Positions 1 to 10,584 of a stretch of DNA of 64,000 nt are shown in pieces. This stretch comes from Scalesia atractyloides (taxonomy: Eukaryota > Streptophyta > Magnoliopsida > Asterales > Asteraceae). Below the pieces are notes generated by a model. The model searched no databases. It was not told where the DNA came from and saw nothing but the letters and a program-made list of their open reading frames with translations. Positions within the stretch are counted from its first letter, which is position 1; each line of letters starts with the position of its first letter. The DNA lies in the NCBI GenBank assembly GCA_947069175.1, contig CAMTDV010000013.1, positions 27,097,857 to 27,161,856 of the forward strand. Direction: 5' to 3'. The position numbers and the translations under genes were made by a program.

Positions 1-1699
1 AAATATATTTAATATAATTAGGTCTTTTACGTGGATCAACAATTGATGGCACAAGGATTTCGCAAAGACCTATGATTAATTATGAGGAGACGTATTCTCC
101 AGTGGTGGATGCAATAGCTTTCCGGTATTTAATTAGTCTGGTAATATAAAGAGAGAAGTGATATGTGTCTTATAAATGTTATGTATTATTTAGATACTTA
201 AGTTTACATGCAAGTCCTTGAAGGATTTAAGTTATGTAATTCATGTAAAGTAAGTTCTCGATAACAATATGATCGTTGTATACAGGTTCATTTTTGAATA
301 CGATTGAACTCCTGATGAGTTTTTAAAGCAAGGTGAATCAAAACATCTTAATGAATACATTGAAAACTTGTACCCAGTGATTGTGATATCTCAATAAATA
401 GTGTACACGCATGGTACAATATGCATTTTGGAGATAAATGCAAGTGTTCATGACACTTTTACATGATATAGATATCTATGTTAAATGGGCATATTTATAT
501 AGCAAAACTCTTGAAGAGTGAAAGCACATGCATATATGGATAAGATGGAACGAATTCCCTCATGGATTGATAATGTTAGAAGCACTGATGTCAAAACCTC
601 AAGAACATACTATATGAAGTTGACAAAATATGTGGACTAAATAATCGAGTCAAATATGATATAATTGACTCACCAGTGAGCTCGAAAACAAGAAATACAT
701 ATGGTGAAATTGGTCCATTTGTTTTCATTAAAAGAACGATATGAGGTTTACAAGTATTGCAATATATGTTGATGATGTCATTGAATCTGTCGAAGAGAAA
801 AAACAAGAGCTCAAATATTTAAGCAAGAATTTGCAAATAAAATACAATATTCAAATTTGTGGCTCAATACGTAGGACATACGTTTATATTATAATCCATC
901 AATCATAATACATCTAGAAAATGTTGGACATTTTCGTATGGACAAAGCTTTTGGTGTAAGTACATTTAATGATGTTCAAATATTTGATATAGATAAAAAT
1001 GACTTTTATCATCTTCTATCAAAGAAGCAAAGATCCTTGGTCATGAAGTACCATAATTCAATAAAAATTGTATTAATATATCTTGCTAGCTATACATGAA
1101 CATATACCATTAAATTCATTGGCAAGATTTAACTCGTGTACGACGAGGAGATAGTGTAATGAGTAAAACATTTATTTTCTATACCCTTAAGGTACGAAAG
1201 GTATGGGTTCATATTTTACTAACCCATTAACAAGTTTGGATAGTTTTGTAAATGCAGCGATAATAACAAAAACATTCATGGATCTTATGGTATCTACTTA
1301 CAAGAGAAGGTAATTAAAGTTTTACATGAAGATCATACATCAACTTCATTAATAGATTGCACATAAAATGACAAATCACTCACTACAAAGTTTTTTAACA
1401 ACTTTCATAGAAGATTGGCACTTGTTACTTGAAATGATACATATTATATTGAGGGGGAGTTTTACATAAATTGCACTCTTTACCCTTCACTAAGTTTTAT
1501 CCAATTGGATTTTCTTAATAAGGTTTTTTTAGACAACGTACCTGTCCGGAAGTATCAGGGGGAGACATTACGCGTTGCACTCTTTTTGCCTTAGCTGAGG
1601 TTTTGTCCCATTGGGTTTTTCTAGCAAGGTTTTTAATGAGGCAACATCATTAAGCGTATTAAAGAATAGTATTCCATCATGTGGATAGTCAAGGGGGAG
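1..1699 (+). pseudogene. Ty1/copia polyprotein remnant (RT/RNase H part)
   Basis: The + strand at about 68-147 translates to a copia reverse transcriptase segment (PMINYEETYSPVVDAIAFRY), the block just before the catalytic core. After it only scattered in-frame scraps survive and stop codons interrupt every frame, so no usable reverse transcriptase remains. The 5' part of the element lies outside the window. Three GGGGGAG runs (1451-1459, 1557-1564, 1691-1699) follow; the last abuts the 3' LTR and is the polypurine tract. The family assignment rests on the RT block and on the PPT-LTR junction. Confidence 0.8.
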
Positions 1700-1917
1700 T
1701 GTTATGAATGCATCCATTATGTAGTGACTTTTCACATGTATAATCCCTTTCTCTTATTTACTGTTGTACTAATGTGAGTGCCTATATATAATGGCATTTG
1801 TATTTAAGATCAATGAATAAGATTTCTCCATGTTCTATTCTCTACGTAATTTCATAGTCTAGCTCTTATGTTTATATACATATATATTAGTTGCTAATAG
1901 ACCGTTGTTTCACAACA
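1700..1917 (+). repeat. Copia 3' LTR
   Basis: It begins TGTTATGAATG directly after the purine run at 1691-1699 and ends ACAACA, giving TG...CA termini about 218 bp apart. A TATA-like stretch (ctatatataatgg) sits near 1784, as expected for an LTR promoter. The right end is chosen from the terminal inverted dinucleotide only, since no second LTR is in the window. Confidence 0.6.
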
Positions 1918-2049
1918 ATATCTCAATTAATGTTTTTACTAAATTACCCGTGCATATATAATCACATGTAATATCAAGTGTCATCATCTCATTGGTCCAT
2001 AATGGTTTTTATGGTATTCGCAAATCAGTTTCATTCTCCCTTGAACTGA

Positions 2050-2063
2050 TATATATATATATA

Positions 2064-2102
<39 letters not shown>
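2050..2102. repeat. (AT)n microsatellite
   Basis: Almost pure AT dinucleotide run with one interruption. It immediately precedes MITE family A copy 1, and other copies of family A and B are also bordered by (AT)n, which suggests TA-rich target choice or expansion of the target. Confidence 0.9.
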
Positions 2103-2103
<1 letters not shown>

Positions 2104-2106
<3 letters not shown>

Positions 2107-2545
2107 GAGTTCAAATAAGAAGAATTTTTTTTTTAAAATAAAAAGAATACATTTTAAACCAATAGAAATTCTCTATTTACTTCATTTAATGTGTGTATTT
2201 AATGTTATGAAAAATGACATATTGGTAAGTCTATTATTATCATTAATTAGTTAATTAATTAAATTTGTAACTCATTTTTTTTCATATACTCTTTCAAGAT
2301 AAAATAATTTATGTTGCAGGACAATTTTCGACATGTGTAGTGTAAATTTTAGTATGTGTAGGATAAATTTTGAAATGTGTAGGGTAAATTTATATGTGTG
2401 TAGAGTAAATTCCGGTAAATATAAGACATGTGTAGGATAAATTTTGAAATGTGTAGGATAAAATGTTTTTGTTTTATTAATGAGATATAATATAATTAAT
2501 GAGAGGAGTTATAAACTATTTAATGTTTTACTATTAATATATATA
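2104..2545 (+). repeat. MITE family A, copy 1 (3' end truncated)
   Basis: The sequence starts ggagagttcaaataagaag and contains six or so spaced copies of a tgtgtagg(a/g)taaatttt unit at about 2325-2465. The same arrangement occurs reverse-complemented at 31016-31474 and 31966-32422. Those two copies show roughly 25-bp inverted ends; this copy lacks the last 60-70 bp and runs into another AT run near 2545. No coding capacity is visible. It is called a non-autonomous DNA element by size, inverted ends and TA-rich flanks; the superfamily is not assigned. Confidence 0.7.
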
Positions 2546-2559
2546 TATATACTTTTAAA

Positions 2560-3180
2560 TTAATATATTAATATCTACTATTATCTGATATCTAGTATTA
2601 TTCAATATAATATTATATATGTTTTTGAATTTATTCTAATTTTTATATAATAATTGTATTATATTTTGTTTAATGGTTATGGTTTAAGATAAATAATAAT
2701 AATTAAGTTAATCCTCGTAACTGTGGAAGATATATACCTAGTTGCTTGAGTATATATAATTGATGGGATAAATTAATGAGATTGGTTTTACTTGTTTTAG
2801 TTATTAGCAATTACAAATATTAATCTAAAGTAATAACCGTTAGAATGCCCAGCATGATGTGTTGGGACCTCAATTTAAATTGATATCGGTTTTCTTTATT
2901 ATAATATCAACATTTGGTATAGCAAAAGAAAAAATCAAAAATATAAAGTTGTGAAACTAACAATATAATTTTTTTTGTTTAAAAATGTATGAATTTAAAT
3001 TTCGTTGAACAAAAGAAAAACATGGTATCAAATTGAAACCTTAATGCAATTTGTGCTAAGCTAATGCTTAAGATTTTGCAGTACTAACATATTCTTCATG
3101 TGTAGCCTTCTAATTCAAATTATTTTAAATTTAAATTATTTGTATTATAAGTTTTAACTTATGTATTTAATGATGATTAG
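2560..3180. other. AT-rich intergenic DNA
   Basis: No gene, RNA gene or clear repeat boundary seen. Very AT-rich with short simple-sequence stretches. Confidence 0.6.
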
Positions 3181-3410
3181 TAGGGATAAGCATTGGTACC
3201 GGGTACCGGTACTGAATTTCTCGTATCGAATTATTATCGATACTAATTCAATACCTACTTTTTGACGTTTTTGGTATCGCTACGGTGTCGATATTTTACT
3301 TTCAAATACCGGTATGGTACCGTACCGACCATTTCGGTACCGATACCGGTATGCTTGGTACAGGTACCCATATTTGGCAGTTTTTGCTACCGGTACCAAG
3401 CTTATCCCTA
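3181..3410 (+). repeat. hAT-like MITE, 230 bp
   Basis: The two ends are inverted: TAGGGATAAGCATTGGTACC at the left and, reading the right end on the opposite strand, TAGGGATAAGCTTGGTACCG. The flanking 8-mers atgattag (3173-3180) and atatttag (3411-3418) match at 6 of 8 positions, the target-duplication length of hAT elements. The interior is rich in nested GGTACCGG-type palindromes and can fold back almost completely. No ORF. hAT membership is inferred from TIR style and TSD length. Confidence 0.75.
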
Positions 3411-4829
3411 ATATTTAGCACTGTATATCTGTGATATGTTGGCCGTCAAATTGAGTAAATTCATTTCAAAAGTGTTATGTTTTTTTTTTATTTTAAAAAA
3501 TTAAATCAACATTATCCTGATTATGAGTAGTTTTAAGCAATTTATATAATATTTTACATACGTAAGATATTTTCTTTATTCAAGTTCAACTCATGTATGA
3601 CATGAGTTTATTACGTAGTTAATATATTTATTACTAAATTAAAGAAGAAAGTAACACATAACATTTATTGTAATTCTTTTATTATAAGTTAGATTAGATT
3701 AAATTAAAAAGAATTATTTTAAAATTTTAATTTCACATCTCAATATTAGCAATCCAATCTTTCCCCATTGTGAAAGTTCTCGACCAAATCAGGTTTCTTT
3801 ATTGCGCTTTTTTCTACTTGCTTCAAGTTTATCCCAACTAATAAGTATAATCTTGTTTAGTTTATTGGGCTTAATTATTGTTTCAAGGCACACATCCGTG
3901 CAGACGTTTATTAAAGGTATTCTATCATCTGTAAAGAAAATCAATTAAAAATTATGTATTAAGTAGAAGTAAGCGTATGATATCAAGTCTAAATATTGAC
4001 ATGTAGGGAAGAGAAGATTATCCTGGAAACGCTAAATATTATGAGAACAAGTAAGAAAACCATTTTTTTAAATACAAACCTTATTGTAATTAATTCATAA
4101 CACTAAATAATTCATTTATGCTCTCAAAATCGCTCTTTTAGATTCTTTTTTAAATACATGTGTAACTGAGAAACTTACATATATGTAAATTTTCAATATT
4201 TACAAATACACGTAAATTTAAACCTGTAAATTTGATTTCTAACATTGTACTAAAAAAAAGTTTAACATAGAACGAGCAAGATTTAGAGATCTTGATCTTC
4301 TCCAAGCTATCTTTTAATCAGAATTTCCTTGTGATTTATAGGTTAGGTTTCTTACATTGCGAGTGCTATAGTCTATATTTTTATGTTTTTGTTTCCGTTT
4401 TAAGTTATTTTTAGTCTGATTCCTGTCACATTATCTTTATTGTTAGTTAGTAATATTGGACTGGTAAGTAGGGTGAAAAAAAAAAGTACCTCAACCCCCA
4501 AAGCACTTAAGTGTTCTATAGCTAGGAATGACTGATTTGATTAATGTAATTAAATTGTTCTTAAAATAACAATTTTTGAACTTCTTTCATTGAAATATTT
4601 GCTCAACTTTCTCAACTACAAACATGAATTTGTTAACATAATTTATTTATTAGTTATTACTATTATTATTCGATACACTATATTTTGAGTAACCATATAA
4701 CACTCATTTATATAATACAAATTAGTAACATGTTAGGGTAATATATTGTTGTACGGTGTGCTTCATCTGTATTTTGTGTTTTCCTTTGTTGCACGTTACA
4801 TTTAGTTATTTGTAAAGTTATAAGAGTCT
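3411..4829. other. AT-rich intergenic DNA with a MITE B fragment
   Basis: No gene seen. Contains a partial MITE family B copy at about 4008-4265; the rest is unassigned AT-rich sequence with poly-A runs. Confidence 0.6.
4008..4265 (+). repeat. MITE family B, partial copy
   Basis: Shares with 31506-31919, in the same order, the segment around ctaaatatt, the stretch aattcattt, repeated (a)catgtgtaaat units and the stretch acatgtaaattagtttctaacattg (variant here). The right terminal inverted repeat is missing, so this is a truncated or diverged copy. Confidence 0.6.
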
Positions 4830-5231
4830 TGATGGATATTTAGAGTTCATTGCAGTGGAAGGGTTAACATGTTTGGGTTTGTAACTAAAAGAATTGCATT
4901 CTATAACAAGCTTTGATCTTGACTAATGAAATAATGAAAGAAAATAGATCACACACAGAATACAAAGTGTAATGGGTAATCGATAAAGACAGATTTGATC
5001 GAACATCTCGGTGATCATCCATGTTGTTGATGATCAAATATATATGTACATATGTGACAGTTAGGGACAGTTAGCAGTTTGGCAGGAATAACTTTCAAAC
5101 GGCAGTTCATTGATGCCAATGATAACCATCAAACCGTTTCACATTTATAAGTTCTACATAGTAAATATAGTTATCCTAATTATATTTAGCACATAGTAAA
5201 TATAACTAATTAAGTTTAATATTCAAATACA
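4830..5231 (-). repeat. 3' LTR of the ARID-carrying element
   Basis: Direct repeat of 6653-7052. On the minus strand it begins TGTATTTGAATATTAAAC after the PPT and ends near CA next to the AGTCT duplication. It shares with the partner long blocks such as aagctttgatcttgactaat. Confidence 0.88.
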
Positions 5232-5242
5232 CTCTCCTAAAC

Positions 5243-6599
5243 TTAATTAGGTTTAAGAATGTGTTTTAGCACACTTCTGTTGGCCTCACCCAGAGCCTTC
5301 GTAGCTTGCTTAAAATCGAATCGTCGTCTTTTCTGCAAGTTCTTTATTCCACACCAATCACCATCAGCAAACAGTGCATAATGCCGGTTTGTTGATCCTT
5401 CATTCATAGATTCATCACCATCACTTCTACTCTTCCTTCGCATGGAAGTGGATGGTCCTTCATCATCCTTCATTGCTTCCTTTGTTGTCACCTTCTCTTG
5501 CACAGTTTTAAATTTGTAGTAATAAACGAGAATATCTAAATACATAGCATAAATGATCATCATTAATTAACCATCACTATAATGATAACCGGTATTTTTA
5601 GCCACCATTGCCCAGGTATTGTTGTTTGATGTAACACTCGTATAACCACCATCTCGCTTCATAATCATGTATAGGTCAAGTAAATCGATCTTCCTATCAT
5701 CCTCTATTCGTGGAGGAACCTATCTAGTAGTGATTCCTAAGTTATTATTTAGAACCCAATCTACTGCCTCTTCGAACTTGACTCTCAGTACATATGTGTA
5801 TTTACAAACAAATTCAACATCCTCTAACAAATAACAGAGATTTACAGTTTGAGAAATCATGAAATTCCATCCCTTGAATCTTAATGGTATTCCAGTCTGA
5901 TTCCAATTCCGTAGAGTACATGGTCAGATTATCGAAATACGCATTCAGATTATCTGGCTTGAATTCTTCATGCATCAAACTATTATTAATGACCTTCTGT
6001 TTTTCCTTTTCTCCTGTTTCTTCTTCTTTTGTCAGACCAGTAACACCAGTCTTAATATTTGAAAACAGGGTACCAAACATAGGGTAATTTGACACTTTTC
6101 CCACTCACTTTAATAGTGTAACCTTGTAACACTTATTGATCCATTTTAAAACATTTCGATCAAGATCAGGAGTATTTAACACACTTTGAACTCGTATCTA
6201 CTCATTCGCAGATTTAATTTCCACAACTCCTATACCCTTATGAATAAGAAATCATTCTCCCTCGTCCTAGTTTCTACCCCACTTGAATATATAATTCGTT
6301 TAAAGATATTCAAATTACCCGCATAATGATGTTTGAATGTCGTACTTTCAAACATAAGTCTCCCCATGAACACCATCGGCCCTTAATAATCAGTTCTTCA
6401 GAATAATCATAACCGGCATTCTGTTGTGAGTTCCGGTATTGATGGCCTGCCGGATTGGTTGTGTTGCTTCTGCGTGTTCCTTCATTTTGCATGAACTAAT
6501 TCTATGACTAATTTCATGACAGTAGTAACATCGTTCATCGAAATGATCCTTTCTTCTTATTTCATTTCTCTCATCAGAAGAGTGTTCACAGGGCATCAT
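5243..6599 (-). pseudogene. ARID domain plus CCHC zinc-knuckle protein, decayed
   Basis: Translated from 6599 downward, the gene starts MMPCEHSSDERNEI only about 40 bases after the primer site and shows a CX2CX4HX4C knuckle (CYYCHEISHRISSC). A middle part at 6104-5814 (TMYSTELESDWNTIKIQGM) has no obvious domain. At about 5730-5520 the frame reads DDRKIDLLDLYMIMKRDGGY, then WAMVAKNTGYHY, a stop, and MYLDILVYYYKFKTVQEK: the helix pattern and GGY turn of an ARID/BRIGHT DNA-binding domain. The tail ends HILKPN-stop 11 bases before the 3' LTR, so the gene fills the interior exactly. At least two in-frame stops and two frame changes inactivate it. ARID proteins bind AT-rich DNA in chromatin complexes; what this one did is unknown. 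Confidence 0.78.
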
Positions 6600-6638
6600 T
6601 GTTGATGTTGGAGCAGATTATCTTCTCTCTTCAATGTG

Positions 6639-6650
6639 GCTCTGATACCA
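6639..6650 (-). other. Primer binding site, initiator-Met tRNA type
   Basis: Minus strand TGGTATCAGAGC, two bases from the 5' LTR end. The same 12-mer primes the other LTR elements in the window. Confidence 0.88.
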
Positions 6651-6652
6651 CA

Positions 6653-7052
6653 TGTTGGATATTCAGAGTTTATTGCAGCGGAAGGGTTAACATGTTTGTG
6701 TTTGTAAATAACAGAATTGGATTCCATAATCAAGCTTTGATCTTGACTAATGAAATAATGAAAGAAAACAGATCACACAGAAAACGAATTGTAATGGATA
6801 ATCGAAAACTGATAGATTTGATCAAATTTTCTTGGTGAGCATCCATGTTGTTGATGATCAAATATATATGTACATATGTGATGGTTAGGGATAGTTAGCA
6901 TTTTAGCGGGGATAACTATAAAACAACAGTTCATTGATGACAATGATAACAATCACACCGTTTCACATTTATAAGTTCTACATAGTAAATATAGTTATCC
7001 TAATTACAGTTATCACATAATAAATATAACTAATTAAGTTTATATTCTAATA
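6653..7052 (-). repeat. 5' LTR of the ARID-carrying element
   Basis: Direct repeat of 4830-5231, bordered on the right by the target duplication AGTCT at 7053-7057 and on the left by the primer site. Confidence 0.88.
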
Positions 7053-7888
7053 AGTCTGTTGCGTGTGTTATTAGCTTCTCTTTACCCCTCCCCTATAACC
7101 CCTTTTCTTCTTCGAAATCAGCCTCTTTTCCCCATGTTGATCTAAATCCGGCTGCAGGCTATTTGAAATCCTAGTATGTATTATATTTCCTTTTTCTCCT
7201 CGACACTAGGGCATGATTCAAAGGTGTATATAGATCCCGCTCAGTCTTCATCCGGAAGCCTTCTTCCATGGAGGTAATTTAAATTCTCAAACCCCTTCAC
7301 CCATTTTTAGACTCTAGATCTTTGTGTGGTTTTATTAATTAGGACGTGCAGTTTTGTGGATTTGATAATCTCATTCTCAGGTTTCTTCATAATCATTGCA
7401 GATGGCTACTATAATCTCTGACACCCCACCATGGAAAGACCTAAAGGTGATTATTGTTCATCTACTAAACATAATTTTTTGATCATCTTAAGATGCGTTG
7501 ATTAATCATTACCCAAAAAAAAAAGATGCGTTGATTAATAATGATATACAATGGGTTTGAATCCATTTTGAAGAGAAGCAATGAGAGTATTTTCTAGTTT
7601 TGGATGAAGTCCTTTTACCTTTTTTTGTATTTGGAAGGGTTTGTTTTCTTGTAGTTTATTATTTAGGACTAAGAGAGTTATTAGTGCATGTGTTCATTTT
7701 CGTTATATGCAATAACTAAATTTGATTGAATATTCCTAGACTATTCACGACAATGCGCCGATGTTGATACTATGTCCAAGCTCTTTACGCTTGCCAAGGT
7801 AGGTTGTCCTTATTCTCTCTTTAATTGAGGATGATAAAACAACATTATCTTTGTAATTACTTAATAAATATTGTTTGTGCCACCAAAA

Positions 7889-8245
7889 TGGTGTGGTACA
7901 TTCGGCTCAAGCAAAAAGGGAGAAACTAGATAGAAATTAGGGAGAGGTAATAGGGACAATTTTCTGAGTACTTTGATAAAACAATGAAAATCCCCTATAA
8001 AGGGTACAAAGAAACTTCACCACTAACCCACTACCTACTAAAATGGAAAAGAAACATGTAAACATGAGAAACCAGGCATGACCCACGATTCCTTTTATTT
8101 CCTCACAACCTACTCACTTGAAAGGGTAAACAAACTACTAAAACAAATTCCCACGTGCGACAAGCAGCATGGGCTGCATACATGGGCTGCATGCATGGGC
8201 ATCCTTGCACTCATACTCCTCCATGGGCTTGGCGGGTTCATAACA
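7889..8245 (-). repeat. 3' LTR of the chromovirus
   Basis: 357 bp, paired with 15480-15822. It contains an extra tandem gggctgcatacat/gggctgcatgcat duplication not seen in the partner. Confidence 0.92.
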
Positions 8246-10584
8246 ATCCACCCCGCTTTAATTCAACTTGTCCACAAGGTCAAAATCTGGATAAGCCTTG
8301 GCGAACCTCCATTTGGTCTCCCACGTAGCATCTTCCCGACTTTTATCGAGCCATTTAACAAGTATCTCAGTTCTGGGCATATACTTCCCTTTGGTTATGA
8401 CCCGCTCCTCTAGGACACACTCAGGTTGAGGCACCGGAAAAGCAAGAGCAGTGTCGTCCAGGACTACCGGGTTTGATTTTACAATGTCACTTTCACATCT
8501 GCACAGCAAACTAACATGAAAGAGATTATGTATTAGAGATCATGGGGGTAGCTAAACCTGATAAGAAACCGACCTGAACCGCTTCAAAATTTATACAGCC
8601 CAAAATACTTTGGAGCTAACTTGTTAGACAACTCGTTAGCCACCGAGATTTGTCGATACGGCTGTAACTTCACAAAGACAAGATCACCTTCATAAAACTT
8701 GACTTCGCGACGCTTCTGATCCGCTTGCATTTTCATTCGGTTCTAAGCTACCAGCAATTTGACTTGTAAGTAACTAATGAAGAAATTCATCACCGTCACA
8801 TAAGTATTTATCCACATTTTAAACGAAGGTCATACCCGGAACATAGGTAATAAGTTTAGGGGGTAGTCGACCATAAATGACGTGAAACGAGGACATCTTA
8901 GTATCGTAGGACGATATATTATACTATACTCAGCCCACAGAAGCCAATCCAACCAACGCTTTGGTTAATCCCCCTCAAAGCACCGTAAATATTGTTTGAT
9001 CATGTGGTTGAACCACTCTCGTTTGCCCATTTGTTTGAGGATGGTAGCTTGAACTCATGCAAAGATTAGTACCTTGAATCTTGAATAATGTCTTCCAGAA
9101 AGAACTAACAAATACCTTGTCATGGTCACTAACCACCATTGCCGAAATGCTGTGTAACTTGACAACGTGGTTGACAAACTCTTTGGCAACTGTTGCAGCT
9201 ATAAATGGGTGTTTCATGGGAATAAAATGTGCATATTTTGAGAGCCTGTCTACTACCACCATAACCACATTAAACCCCTTTGAGTTAGGAAGTCCTTCAA
9301 CAAAATCTATGATTATATCTTCTCATACCCGCTTCGGACTCGGAAGCGGAAGCGGTTGCAATAGACCCGACGGTAGCATGCTATCCGACTTGAAGCGTTG
9401 ACAAACATGACAACCCTTGATAAAATTTTCACCCCTTCCTTGAGCCCGACCCACCAAAATGTTTACTTAACCTTTGTTAGTGTTTTAAGAAAACCATAAT
9501 AGCCTCCTTCAAGTTATGCATGGAAGAGGTTCAAAAGAGTATCCAACAAAGGTGATGTGGGGCTTAAAAGAACGGCTCTTTTCGAAACCAAATTCCATCA
9601 CGTAAAACAATTCATGTTGACCCGTGTGCCCGAATCAGAAAATAAATGTTGATAATAAGGGTCAGTTTGTACCTCTTGCTGAATATCTTGCCAAATCATA
9701 GCGCACAAGTGCGAGATAGCCATGTAGTGGAACTCAGGAAGGCTTGAAAGAGCGTCAATGCGCTTATTAGAAATGCCCTTCTTGTACTCAATAGTATACT
9801 CATATCCTATAAGTTTGTGAAGCCAACGGAGCTTAGGCCAGAGTGGTGAGACGTTGCTCAAGTAGGTACTACAAGCTCATGTGATCCGTCTTAACCACGA
9901 AAGCGCAACCAAGCAAATAATATGCTATTTATGCAAGACTTTAACTAAGGCTATCATTTCCGTATCATAAGTAGATATGAAAGCATCGACCCCTTTAATG
10001 GTGCACTAAAGTAGGCAAGAGGTTCACCTTGTTGGGTTAACACCACACACAATTCCCACCCCGCTTGCGTCACACTCAATAGTGAAAGGTTGCGAGAAGT
10101 CTGGAAGACCCAAGGTAGGAGCGATAGTAAGCGTAAACTGAAAGATTGAAATACAGATGCGGCCGCATCATTCCAAACCAAGGTACCTTTACCCACAAGC
10201 CGATGCGCTGCTATACTCCAAACCCCTTAATAAATTTCAGTAATATCCGGCCAACACTAAAAATCCCCAAACTCACTTAGCATTCTTCGAAGTGGGCCAC
10301 GAAAGAACGCATTGAACTTTGGATGGTTCGACTGCCTAACCTAAATAGTGTTGTGAAACTCTAAACAACCATTGGATTGCTTTGCATAAAAATAATAGAT
10401 GGCCAAAACTTCCAAAAGAAGACTTAAGTGCTCCACAAGATCCACAATTGATTTAGAACAAACCAAAATATTATCAAAAAACACCAAGATAAACTTATGG
10501 AGAAATGGTCGAAACAAATCATTCATCAAGCAATGGAACGTTGCGGAAGCATTTGTGTGACCAAACGCATAACCACGAATTCAT

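Larger units (their letters stand above)
4830..7052 (-). mobile_element. Complete non-autonomous LTR retrotransposon carrying an ARID-CCHC gene
   Basis: Two direct repeats of about 400 bp flank a 1.4-kb interior. Perfect 5-bp target duplications AGTCT lie at 4825-4829 and 7053-7057. Reading the minus strand, the 5' LTR (7052-6653) is followed two bases later by an initiator-Met type primer site, TGGTATCAGAGC (6650-6639), and the 3' LTR (5231-4830) is preceded by the purine tract tttaggagag. No protease, RT, RNase H or integrase is present; the interior instead encodes a degraded ARID/zinc-knuckle protein in sense. The LTRs differ at roughly one site in eight by eye, so the insertion is old. 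It must have moved with enzymes supplied in trans. Confidence 0.88.

Noticed and set aside
591..806. 71-codon minus-strand ORF
   Set aside because: It lies antisense to the decayed copia and shows no family resemblance.
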